Below, one piece after another: positions 33,187 to 43,993 of a DNA stretch of 64,000 bases. The first letter of the stretch is position 1. Every line of letters starts with the position of its first letter. Both the position numbers and the translations under genes were made by a program. The stretch lies in contig JANUWF010001937.1 in the NCBI GenBank assembly GCA_026120185.1, forward strand, positions 2,728,001 to 2,792,000. The letters are read 5' to 3'. The DNA is from Voacanga thouarsii (taxonomy: Eukaryota; Streptophyta; Magnoliopsida; Gentianales; Apocynaceae). The notes beneath the pieces are model-generated. The model made no database searches and was not told where the DNA came from. It saw nothing but the letters and a program-made list of their open reading frames with translations.

Positions 33187-36100
33187 TGTAATACCCTGCC
33201 CAAAACCACCTTTGACTATAGGGAAAAAGGTCATGCATTGCATAGCATTTCGCATTTCGCGTGTTATCTTAAAATTATGCTTGCATGGGTGCATGTGATT
33301 TTCAAAGTTGCTTTTGCATTTGATTTATTTGGTATGAAATAATTGTGTTGTCTAAGAGTTGGTTAAGTGAAGTTTAGTCGAGGAGATGGAAGGATGAGAA
33401 TTAGGGTGGAAAGAATTTCTTAGAGAAATATTAGCATTGGAGTTGGTTTGGAATAGCGAGGAGGTTGGTGATTTCCTTTGGTGACCCAAGTTTGAATCTT
33501 ACCTCTTGCGAATCTTAGTTTTCTTTTTGAAAATTCTTTTTCCTAGACTCCTCCATGTTTTGGCCGAAAAGACCCTAGCCATCATAGTGAATTTTCAGCG
33601 TCATTTTTCTAAGGAAATAAGTCTCTATATTTATCTCCTAAATTCAAGGATTTTTTTATGTGAATAAAGTTTATTGTTATTTTCAAATTTTGTTCCCTTT
33701 GATTTTCGAAAAAAAAAAAATCTAGCTGAATAACTAAATTCCAACTTGATTTTAACTTACTAGATTTTGTAATGGATAGTGGGAATTAAAGTGATATTTT
33801 TCTTGTTGGATACTTTGTGAATTTTAAACCTAGAACCTTAGCTAAAAATCTGGAAAATTTTCCAACTAGGTGCCGCCACTTTTTGGAGGTGTTTTAGCCC
33901 AACTCAAACTCTTCCAACACTAGGAAATCTTATCCAAAATCCTTTAGCAAATCAGATTTTATTTCAATCCTACTTCAACTAGGTTTTGCTTCTTTTTCCT
34001 AGCAGAATTTCGGCAGCCTTGTGCAACCACAAGTTGTCCGAAATTCCAGCACTCCTTAGTGTAGTCCAACTCTTCAAATCCAAGCTCAAAACATCTAGAA
34101 CACTCCTCATCAATTCAGATTACCTTAGCCACACAAAAACCAGATTTTACTCACCAAAATTCCAGAAATTCAGCCATCTTAGGAACCAGAATTTCGGCCA
34201 GCCTTGCACAGGAAATTTCGGCCAGCTTGCACTCCAACTCAAACGAAAATTTTGCACAGCAAAACCTACCAAAATCCCCAGCTGATTAAGCCAATTTTAA
34301 GAGCCTAAGACCCTCACCTTTTCTCTATAAATCGCTGTAGAACAACAGCGAAAACAGTCCAGAATTTCACCCCTCTGGTTCAGTGATTTTCACACCGCAC
34401 ATGAGCCATTCTTGAACAGAATTTTAGTTCTCGAAACCTACTCAAACTCTTCCTTATATTAGCCAAAAACTCTGAACGTGCACAGCCCTTTTCTTGAGCA
34501 ATATTTCAGCCAGCGTAAGGTAGCAATTGCAGAATACATTCTCCTCATAAACCCTCCCAGATTCGGCAGCAACAAAGTGCACAGCAAGCTGCAATTTTCA
34601 GCCTTGCTGTCCACGAAACCTAAAGCCATTAGGAGTCTTTCTTAACACCACCATCTAACCCTAAACCAATCTTCTCTAACCCTAAATCACAATAGCCAAC
34701 TACCCTCTCCATTCTACACAAAAATTCTAGGAAGAAACTCCCTACAATTTTGGAAAATCACAAGAACAATTCCTAGCAAGAAACCAATCACACTCTAAGG
34801 TAAGCAAAAACCATCTTAACCTCTTGATTTCTTTCTTCCATCAATTCTTCTCCTTTTCTTCCCTTGAATCATGCCACCTAAAGGCTGATTTCATCCCTTT
34901 TACCTGCTTTCGGTCAAAAGGACGGAAAGAAGGCAGCTTTTCCCTTCTACTCGAACGAACTCAGGACGAACACCATAGGAGCATCGAGATCTTGTTAACC
35001 CGGTTGTCGCAAGGTAAGGGAATCCTTACCCTTGATGTCGAAATTAAGGTTTAATATAGTTGATGATATCCATTAGCATGATGAATTGGCATTTTGAGAC
35101 GAGTAATTAATTGAGCATATTCGATGCATAGCAATGCCATATTTTACTGTGGTAATAATAGATATGAGTTGTGATGGTCAAGTCAAGCCTTTTTGATATA
35201 ATATTCATGTCTTTGATGAATATATGGTCATAAAATATGAACTTTGGGGATTGGTTAATTTATTGGGAATTCGATAGAGGATTGTGAATTGTTATGGGAA
35301 TAAATGAGTTTAGAGCATGATCGCATCAATTGAGACCCTGATCATGATATTATATGGTTTTAGATCAGGAAGATATTTGAGGAAAGCAAGCTGTGATTTT
35401 ATCTCATTTGTCTGAGGCATATCAAGTAAATCCTTGCATAAACTCTTTTGTTAAATGTTGTGATGGCAAATCTATGTTGTTAAGCTTTGTGAAGCTATTG
35501 TTAAACTATGTTCGCTTGGGTTGTAAACGTGGATATTTATTCTTTAAATGGTTTTGTCAAACTAATGATTTTATCGAGAAAACTATTCTTCCTCCTAAAT
35601 TTTTAGAAAACTCTTCTAAAGAAAACCACGTTTTACAAAGCAAAGATATGGAAATATTTTGAATCAGGAATTGACGGATATGTTCATTGAGTACTCAATA
35701 AGGGTAGGCTAACAATACTAGTCTTGGAGGGCTAGCATAAGTCTTCTGGCAGGGGGCCACCTCCAGAAGATAAGCTCGGCTTGAAAAGGCAACAGTATTG
35801 GTTGGTCAGGCCAGTCCGAGCTAGCATTTGTACCTGGTAAGGTATTATTTATTTTCCCAACATGGACACCCGAATGGTTTTGTTGGGTGTAGAGAAGGAG
35901 GAGTATCTCACATGGTGAGTTGTACACTCACCCTGATCAGAAGCTCGATGTGTGGTGACATGACAGTTTATTCGAGTGAATGATTTCTTTTGTATAAAGT
36001 GTGATTATAAGAAAAACCCACTTCTTGCAAAAAGAAACTATTTATGACTTGCCAAATATTTCTGCAAATGTTTTCCCCTATGCATACACGAACTGTTTGA

Positions 36101-36455
36101 AACACTATGTGCACACACAGGACTTACTGAAATTTCATCTCACACTATTTTATATCATGTTTTCAAGAGATAGATTGTGTTGAGCCAGCGGGGCATGTGA
36201 TAGTTGAAGTTCCCCCCCCCCTCCCCCCCTATTTTGTTCTAGGAGCCAATTGTTGTTTAAGCTTCTGAATGATATCTGTTTTATTTCGTATTGCTCCAAT
36301 TTGAGCCGGATGTAATAAGAGTTTTTTCTCAATTTATCTAAGTTAACTCTTTTGGGGTTACCTTTACATTTTATACCTCGTTTTAAAGACCCCTTGTCCT
36401 ACGGGAGGGGGTGACATCCCCGCCCTTTTAGGGTACGTAATAATGAGGTGTTACA
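33187..36455 (+). repeat. 3' LTR of element K
   Basis: 3269 bp, TGTAATACCCTG...GGTGTTACA. It shares the TATA box (34326-34332) and all landmarks with the 5' LTR. Against it there are numerous point changes, a deletion near 35943 of about 60 bases, and a lengthened poly-C run at about 36211-36228. Confidence 0.94.
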
Positions 36456-36487
36456 AGGCGGCTAGGGTTCTTCACGATTTCAGCAAA

Positions 36488-36562
36488 ATGAGAGAGAGAG
36501 AGAGAAGAAGAAGAAGAAGAAGAAGAAGAAGAAGAAGAAGAAGAAGAAGAAGAAGAAGAAGG
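36488..36562. repeat. Microsatellites (GA)n then (GAA)n
   Basis: GA repeats at about 36490-36505 run into roughly 19 GAA units ending at 36562, inside the copia F LTR. The same place in copia A LTRs has only GAGAGAGAAGAAGG (49650-49663) or a few GAA units (57233-57249), so the array expanded here. Confidence 0.92.
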
Positions 36563-37918
36563 TTGTTGTGTGTCTCTAGGGTTTTTCGTGAATCCAACCT
36601 CTGTTAGGTTTCAAGCATGTCATACATATAAACCGAAAAACCCTACTAAAATTGAGAATTCTAATCCTATTAGAATTTCCAAATTGTAATTGGAAGCATC
36701 AAGTTCTCACAATTACAATTTTGGACCATAAATTATAACTAATTTTAATTTGTGCATAACAACTTCTCTTTCTCACAATTAATCCCACTATGTTATCAAA
36801 TAACATCTTGAGTATATAATCCTCTATTGTGTGTGACCTATTAGGTTTCCTAGTCAATTCGTAGCGAACATGAATTAATCCAAACGTCTTTGAAATTAAT
36901 AATCCATAATTAATTAGAATTAATCATATTGATTCTAATCAGAATTAGTTTATTAATTCATCAATTAATAAACCCGTATTCCCAGATCATGAGCGCTATG
37001 TAGCAACACATCATGACCACCCAAAAGTCTAGGAAGTCAAGTAGTTTGACAAGAACCCTTCAATAATAAACTACAGTGCAATTAACTCCTTTCACCATAC
37101 AATATCTCATTCGATTTGGAGTACGAAATTAGTGCCAACTCCCTCCAGAATTAATTTTGGCCCAAATATAATAGTACTTGTACCAGGAACCCACTACTTT
37201 AGATATGTATCAATTGGAACTATTTCCAATACACAATCGCCTTGGCCAAGGACTTCTCGAATAGTAATTCCTACAAATGGCTGTGAGATATTTGCCCCTA
37301 CTATTAGGAGTGGTGAATCCTTTATTGACACTCTCAACTACTTTTGTTTACCTCACAATGGACCCAATATCCATCCTATAGGTGGCCCTCGATTGAGCTC
37401 CAGGGATTGGAATCAAAGTACAATACTCAGCAAACAAAGTACCTTGGAGATCTTAAGTCTAAGATACTTGCACGTTTGCTATATTGAGATTATATCACTG
37501 GCACTAAATAGTAATCCATATGATTATCTTATAGTTAGGTCATCCAATGAACTTGTTTCGTTAACATGTATCCATATGTTAACTTTGAGTATCTCAATAC
37601 TCATGGATATGAGAACTACCGCCTGATCAAATCAGGAAGTCTAACACATGCTAGTCTTAATGTATTAATGATGTCCTATCTCATTAATACTACGATTAGG
37701 GACTATTTAAGTACCAACACTATACAGTGTAGTAGGAATCTCATATCATGATCTCTATCATGATTTTCTTAACACAGTGTTGTATTAAGGACTTCATCGA
37801 ACAATTATATTACTTAAAAGTAAATTAAAGAAACTATAAGATAAATAATACCTTTTATTAAAATAAAAGGTGTCATATATAATGTACAAGTGATTGCCTC
37901 TATGGCACAACACTAACA

Positions 37919-38845
37919 GTACAGACCATGATAGCTCTTACAGACTTACCAAAATCATTTTGGGAGTATACACTGAAGACTGTTTTTATTTTAAATAGAA
38001 TTTCATAAAAAATGGTTGACACTACCCTAATTGAGCTATTCTTTGGTAAGAGACCAAAGTTATTTCACTTAAGAATATGGGGGTTGTCCTTCCTTGTTAA
38101 AAGATCACAGTCAGACAAACTTGAGACTAAGTCTGACTAGTGTTTATTTGTTAGATTTTCAAAAGAATTTTTAGGATATTACTTCTAACTCCCTTCTAAA
38201 AATAAAGTATTTATTTTGAAGCATACTATCTTCTTAGAGAATGAGCATTAGCTTAAAGGGGATAGCGTGAGTAAAATTGATCTTAGTAAAGTTTAAGAAG
38301 AATAAACAAACATAGATCAACCATCTGATCCCACATCTATTGAGAATGTAGATGAATCTTGTATATACAAGAAGGTTAGTGGAAGTGCAATTAGTTTCCC
38401 TACTGCTATATGTAGATAACATATTGCTAATAGGGAATGCAATCTCTATTCTACAATCAATTAAGATTTGGTTATCAAGGAAGTTCTCCATAAAATATGT
38501 TAGAGAAGAAACCTATATTCTGGGAATAAGAATCTATAGAGATAGATTAAAAGAGGTTGCTTAGTCCTTCATATTCTACAAAATGTTAAAGAGGTTTAGC
38601 ATAAGTAATAATGGTATACTGATGCCAGTTTCCAATATGATAATGATAACTACGAGTCACAATCAGACTACATGTTCAATTTGAGCTCTATCACTTGATT
38701 TATGAAATTATTGATAGGACAGATGTAAAGGATATAGAGAGTTCCCATGGATGACAATATAGTAGACTCGCTTATTAAGGTGCTACCCCAGAAGAAACAT
38801 GATAGGCATGTTGAGTCATTTGATATTCGATACATTAATGATTAG
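37919..38845 (+). pseudogene. Copia G integrase end and RT/RNase H remnant with internal deletions
   Basis: It reads RTMIALTDLPKSFW-like integrase text, KMVDTTLIELFFGKRPKLFH, LRIWGLSFLVKRSQSDKL, then DQPSDPTSIE. It jumps directly into VDESCIYKKVSGSAIS, which belongs some 280 residues later in RT. The Y-x-D-D region is shifted out of frame. Then KRFSIS jumps to the RNase H phrase opposite NGYTDASFQ. A third jump after FNL (about 38680) leads to YHLIYEIIDRTDVK near the C-terminus. The last two jumps are shared with copia B. There are many stops. Confidence 0.82.
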
Positions 38846-38865
38846 CTCTAGTGTAAGTGGGAGTG
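38846..38865 (+). other. Polypurine tract of copia G
   Basis: CTCTAGTGTAAGTGGGAGTG precedes the LTR start TGTTAG. AGTGCAAGTGGGAG-type tracts stand at the same point in copia A, B and D (minus strand). Confidence 0.88.
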
Positions 38866-40201
38866 TGTTAGTGTTATGCCCTAGAGGCAATTACTTGTAT
38901 ACTATATATGACACATTTATATCATAAAGGCATTATTTATCTTATCAGTTTGTTTCATTTTCATGTGTATATAATTGTTAGATAAAGTCCCAAATATAAC
39001 ATTATGTTAAGGAAATTATGATAGAGATTACGATGCGAGATTCTACTACACTTGTTTGTGCTTGTGCTAAAATTATCCCTAGTCATAGTATTAATAAGAT
39101 ATGACATCATTAATGTACTAAGGCTACAACAAGTTACATTTCTTAATATGATCATATGGTGGTTCTCATATCTGTGAGTATTGTAATACCCAAAGTTAAC
39201 ATGTGGATACTAATTAATTTAACAAGTACATTGGATAATCTAGCTATAGATAAAAACATAGATAAGTATTTAGTACCATTGATAGAATTTCATTATAGTA
39301 TATGTACAAATATCCCTAAACTTGAAATCTCTACGATACCTTATTTACTGTGCATTGTACTTTGACTCCAATATTTGGAGTCCTTACAAGACCACCTATG
39401 GGATAGATTTTTAGTATAATGTAAAGTAAGCAAAAATACTTGAGAGTGTCAATAAAGGATTCACCACTCCTAATAGTAGGAGAGTATATCTCAAGGCCAC
39501 TTGTAGAAATCATTACTTTAGAAGTCTATGATTAAGGTGACTATATGTTGGAAATAGTTCCAATTGATACATATATTGAATAATGGATTCTCAGAACAAG
39601 TACTAAAATATTCGAGCCAGAATTAATTAATATTCTCGACGAATTTGACACTAATTCCATACTTTACACCGAATGAGACATTGTATGGTGAAAGGAGTTT
39701 ATTGCACTGACGTTTTGCTATTGAAAGGTTCATGCCAAGCCACTTGACTTTCTGAACTTTTGGATGGTCATGATGTATTGATAGATGTCGTCCATGATCT
39801 GTTAAATATGAATTTATTAATTAGAGAATTACAAAATTAATTCTAAATAGAATTAATAAGTTAATTCAAATTATTAAGGATTGTTAATTCTATAGCGATT
39901 AGAATTAATTCACATTAGCCACTAATATACTAGAAAACCTAAAAAGTCACAAACAATCGATGAATTGGTACTCAAGATATTATTTAATAATATTATGGGA
40001 TTATTTTAAGAAAATAAATAATATTATGGGCTAATTATATAACTATAGGTGTCAAATTGCAATTGCTAAAAACTTTATGCTCAAACTATAAGCTTGTTAT
40101 AGTTTTAGGGCTTAATCGCAATTTTCTAAAACTCCAAGCCCATAAAGGAAAAACTATGTTAATATCTTCCTAAAAGGTTTAGGATATGGTTCCTAGAATA
40201 C

Positions 40202-40239
<38 letters not shown>

Positions 40240-40659
40240 ATAAAGGGAAAAGGTGTGCTCTGTTTTTCGAAAAGTTTAGCCGCCGCCGTGAGAGAAAAAT
40301 ATTTAGTAGTTTTTCTCTTCATGGAAAAATTTAGTTTTCCTTTTCTTCTCTTCTTAATTAATCCTGAGCCACAAAATTAAATCCTACTAGCATTGGTTTT
40401 GTATGCTATTCTTGAGTACATTCTTCGTGTGGATACGATTAGAGAAATTCCTACACTTGGGATTTTGGTAGTTTGTGACTCGAACAATTCTCAGAAGGGT
40501 TCCGTGCGTGAAGGAAAAATTTTGAAAGCTACAATTTAAAGGTAAGAAAATTTTCTTCCCTCCCCTAACCTATTTAATTACATACGAGTGATCCTTTGAA
40601 TGGATTTTGTTTTATTTTTTCACTGCGTGTAAGTTGGTTTGCATAATCGAAATCCAACA
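38866..40659 (+). repeat. 3' LTR of copia G
   Basis: 1794 bp, TGTTAGTGTTATGCCC...ATCCAACA. It aligns with the reverse complement of the copia B LTR (59207-61072) over its length. A (TA)n run is at 40205-40235. Confidence 0.9.
40205..40235. repeat. (TA)n microsatellite
   Basis: About 15 TA units within the copia G LTR. The copia B LTR has a shorter ATATATATATATATAG at about 59609-59624 in the equivalent place. Confidence 0.95.
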
Positions 40660-41041
40660 CCCAAATGTTGAAATTTTTTACAAACTTATTAATGGCTCTC
40701 AACAAGAATTATTCCGTGGTTATATGAAACTCTCTAAATTTGTTTTCATCAGTCAATTACTTCATATCAAGTGCACAGGGAAATAGTCTAACAAGCATTT
40801 TGATATGCTACTTGATTTGTTGAGAGAAGCCTTTCCCGAAGGTGTATAACTTCCTAAATATTTTTATGACGTTGAAAAATTAATGAAACAACTGGGCTTA
40901 GGCTATGAAAAAATAGATGCTTGGCCTAATGATTTTACATTGTATTGAGAGGATAAAGAAGGGTGGAAGGAGTGTAAAATGTATAAAAAGTCTTGATAGG
41001 TCAATTCTGAAAATGATCTAACGGGTAAGTGTTGGGATGTA
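40660..41041 (+). pseudogene. CACTA (En/Spm) TNP2 transposase fragment
   Basis: Too broken for any long open frame, but the plus strand at 40661-41035 reads NVEIFYKLINGSQQELFRGY, MKLSKFVFISQLLHIKCTGK-stop-SNKHFDMLLDLLREAFPEGV-stop-LPKYFYDVEKLMKQLGLGYE, KIDAWPNDFTLY-stop-EDKEGWKECKMYKKS. This is the N-terminal region of the plant TNP2-type transposase, where the family has F-x-x-L-L-x-L-L, P-E-G, L-P-x-x-x-Y-x-x-x-K, and A-C-P-N-D-C. Here the two Cys of CPNDC have become Trp and Phe, and three sense codons are stops. Copia G ends at 40659 and copia D begins at 41042, so both inserted into one CACTA element. Confidence 0.85.
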
Positions 41042-43916
41042 TGTTAGATTTTAATCATGCAATAGCAATTAATGCACAACCAATTTTAAAATGAAATCCT
41101 TGCAACATGATCACTTATATGCAATTTAATAGGTTAGGAGAGCGAATAAAAATTCATTACCTTGAAAACTGATAGGAGCTAAATTGGTTATACTTTTCTT
41201 AGTTATTTGAGGCTCTTTTGTAATACATTTTCTGAAATAACTAGTCATATTCTTTCATATTTGAGATTTTACATTTGGAAAGGTATTTTGGTAATTTTCT
41301 TAGGATTTTGGATAAAACAAAGTAAAACTATCGCAAAGCAGAGCAGAGGCGGCGCCGGCTGTAAGGCTAGAACCAATGTTGGCTGCACTCTGGAATGTAT
41401 GCGCACAATTCGAAGAAAAATCAACGGACTTGCAGAAACAAAACCAAGACGGTGCCGGCTCCAAAGGACAAGGCGGCGCCGGTTGTGGTCTGTCCCTGAC
41501 GCGGTGCTGCGATCTTTCTACGCGTTTTTGAAAATCTAAAGAGTTTTAGCAGCTTCCAACTTCTACTTGGCCAAGAACTTTGTACCTACGAGTTTAGGAA
41601 CCTCTTAAGCCTATAAATGTATGGAAAACACAAGGGAAAATGGGAGAATTCATTAATCATCATAGAAAATCACTCAGGCCAAGGAGAAATCTTCAAAGTT
41701 CAAGGAGGGTTGTACAAGAAGGTCTTCAAAGGAAGAAGAAGGAGGCTTGTCTATGAGTTCTTTTTTTTACTTTGTTTTCTTTTTCTTGACAATGATATGT
41801 TAATTTTTTTATTGTAATTTGACATTATTTTAGACATTCATGATTTCTAGAGTTATTTGATCTTTTGATTAATTGGTTATTATTCTTGGTATGCAATTAC
41901 TTATGCTTATTACGAGATTAGTTAGTTGATTATATCCATTGACTTGCTAGACCAAAGGGGGTTGATGGGTGTATCAATTTATTAGTTTCATATTCTGTTG
42001 GCAATTGACTTGCTGGACCAAAAGGGGTTGATTGTTTAAGAACAGGTAATTGAAGATTAATTGATGTCTTCCGAGACCAAGGGTTCATTGATTAATTTCA
42101 TGTTCTAAATTCGCCGAGACCAAGGGAATTTAATTAAGGATTGTGTTTAATGTGTCTTTTGAATGAATTAGTTGAAACGGACCAAGTGATTCTAATTTAT
42201 CTAGAAGATAGTGATTTCATGGATTTACCATCAAAGTGAGTCTACCTTCATCCTTCATGGTGCTAAGAGAATGATTGGTTATGATAATGATTAAGTTCTT
42301 TAAGATCATGTTTGTCTAAACAATGGCTTGAGTTGCATAAATCTACATCCTTGACATATACATATTTTTATTTTCTTTTTCATTTTTCTTTTTATTTGTT
42401 TTCACTTTATCGAGTCGGTTAAACAATGAAAGAAGGGTAATTAATGTCTACTTGTTCCTTGAGGATCGACACTTGTTTTAACCCTATGCTCAGTTAATGA
42501 TGAGTACGCTTGCTCATATGTTATTTGGGGTTAACATTTTAATTTAAACTTGATTAGGAATGTGCTTAGTTTTGTATGATTTTTATACCTAAGTCTGAAC
42601 ACATCTAAAACACAGCTTTTAAAAGTTTTTCTTCGCATATAGAACCCTTCCGCAAAATTTGTCCAAGCACAAACCACCAAAATTCCAAGCGTAGGAATTT
42701 CTCTAATAGTATCCACATGAATAATTATACCCTACAGGTGCCAAGAACTTATGCTAGTTGGTTGTTATTTGGCGACTAGGTTTAATTTGTAGAGAAGAAA
42801 TGAAAAACTAATATGTTCTGTAATTGTTTTTTTGTGTAGATGGTTTTATTCCTAAAATAGAAAACTGATTCTCTATTATTTATACAAGCTTTTCACCAAC
42901 ACAAAGACTTACGTACAAAACACTTGTTTCCGTATTCTTTCGGAAGGAATCATATAGCTTTTCAATTATTGGTTCTTGGATTTCAAGAATTGTAATTAGG
43001 TCCATTTAAATTATAACAGGTTTATAATTTACCCTTAAGGATTCTATAGTTATAATTCAATCCCAACTAATCATAACACTTTACAATTATCCTATAATAA
43101 ATATTTCTTCTCACAAATTAACCCCATAATATTATCAAATAATATATTGAGTATCAATTCGTCTATTGTGTGTGACCTATTAGGTTTTCTAGTCAATTGG
43201 TAGCTAATATGAATTAATTCTATCACTTCCAGAATTAATGATCCTTTTATAATTAGAATTAATTTATTAATTTTTAATTAATAAATCCGTATTTAGCACA
43301 TTAAGAGTGGCATCTAGTAATGCATCATGACCATCCAAAAGTCCAAATAGTTAAGCGGCTTGACATGAACCTTTCAATAGTAAAATTTCAGTACAATAAA
43401 CTCCTTTCATCATACTATATCTCATTCTCTTTAGAGTATGAAGTTAGTGAAAACTTTCACTAGAATATAGCCTGAATTTTTTACTACTTGATCCATAATC
43501 CATTACTTAACATGTGTATCACTCGGAACTATTTCCAATACATAGTCGCCTAGGACAAGGACTTCTCAAGTAATGATCTCATACAAGTGGACGTAAGATA
43601 TACGCCCCTACTATTAGGAGTGATGAATCCTTTGTTGACCCTCTCAACAACTATCATTTACTTTAAGTTGTACCCAATATCCATCCTATAGGCGGCCCTA
43701 GATAAGACTCCAAAGATTAGAATCAAAGTACAACATTCAATATGATCTTTATCATAATTTATTTAACACTATACTGTGTGCTTGAGACTTTATCTAACAT
43801 TTTAATATGCATATACATGAAGTGATTAATTAAACTGAAAGATAAAGAATGCATTTTATTAATAAATGTGCAAAATACATCGTACAAATAATTTGTTCTA
43901 GAGCACAACTCTAATA
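41042..43916 (-). repeat. 3' LTR of copia D, split by a solo LTR
   Basis: The LTR is 41042-41169 plus 42612-43916, about 1.43 kb, on the minus strand. It opens TGTTAGATTTTAATC, like copia B at 59207 (TGTTAGATTTCGATTG). After the insertion it continues with CCACCAAAATTCCAAGCGTA and later TCTATTGTGTGTGACC. It ends CAACTCTAATA (TAACA in relatives), followed by the polypurine tract. It is shorter than the B LTR because of internal deletions. Confidence 0.82.
41170..42606 (+). repeat. Solo LTR of Tat/Athila-like gypsy element (second copy)
   Basis: 1437 bp, TGATAGGAGC...CACATCT (final CA decayed), with a perfect target duplication AAAAC at 41165-41169 and 42607-42611. Homologous to 993-2868 but about 440 bp shorter. 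GC-rich module pair at 41347-41495; TATA box at 41611-41618. It has no internal region. Host: copia D 3' LTR. Confidence 0.93.
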
Positions 43917-43934
43917 ATCTCCCTCTTGCACGAA
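43917..43934 (-). other. Polypurine tract of copia D
   Basis: The minus strand reads CGTGCAAGAGGGAGAT just inside the LTR end, the decayed counterpart of CTAGTGCAAGTGGGAGAT in copia B. Confidence 0.75.
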
Positions 43935-43993
43935 ACCCAATCATGCATGTTTCTAATATCAAATGACTAAACATGGCTGTCATGTTTCATTTT

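Larger units (their letters stand above)
24362..36455 (+). mobile_element. Element K: full-length Tekay/del-like chromodomain gypsy retrotransposon
   Basis: Structure: LTR (24362-27689) - tRNA-Met primer site - extra ORF - gag - protease - RT - RNase H - integrase with chromodomain - polypurine tract - LTR (33187-36455). Gene order with integrase after RT makes it Ty3/gypsy. The C-terminal chromodomain and LTRs opening TGTAATACCC and closing GGTGTTACA fit the Tekay/del chromoviruses. Flanks AGGC (24358-24361) and AGGCG (36456-36460) are the target duplication, the left one having lost a base where the LTR's TG decayed to TT. It is inserted in the copia F LTR. Stops in gag, protease, RT and integrase and a frameshift in RNase H make it inactive. 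It is the only complete element in the window. Confidence 0.95.
24049..37918 (-). repeat. 5' LTR of copia F, split by gypsy element K
   Basis: The LTR is 24049-24361 plus 36460-37918, about 1.77 kb, on the minus strand. It aligns with copia A LTRs at 49305-50999 and 56884-57919. It opens TGGGTATTTCTC (A: TGTTGAGTATCT) and ends GCACAACACTAACA at 37918. The join across K is confirmed by A's uninterrupted GCAGAAAAAAAAATGCGGCTAGGG. Immediately beyond 37918 the sequence is the interior of copia G, with GTACA as the candidate target duplication. Confidence 0.88.
37919..40659 (+). mobile_element. Copia element G (3' part), interrupted by copia F
   Basis: A plus-strand copia pol remnant (37919-38845), polypurine tract and 3' LTR (38866-40659). 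The 5' part is missing; F's LTR abuts its integrase. Its LTR belongs with those of copia B and D (ends ...CATAATCGAAATCCAACA), not with A and F. On its right side CACTA transposase text starts at once, so G inserted into a CACTA element. CCCAA (40660-40664) is the candidate right target duplication. Confidence 0.85.

Noticed and set aside
37132..37626. 164-residue frame repeated at 50222-50716
   Set aside because: Both are within copia LTRs (F and A). The similarity is LTR homology, and other LTR copies (57740-57919; 60280 onward) break the frame.
40205..40235. Possible functional TA-rich promoter
   Set aside because: It is a simple TA microsatellite within an LTR, of varying length between copies.
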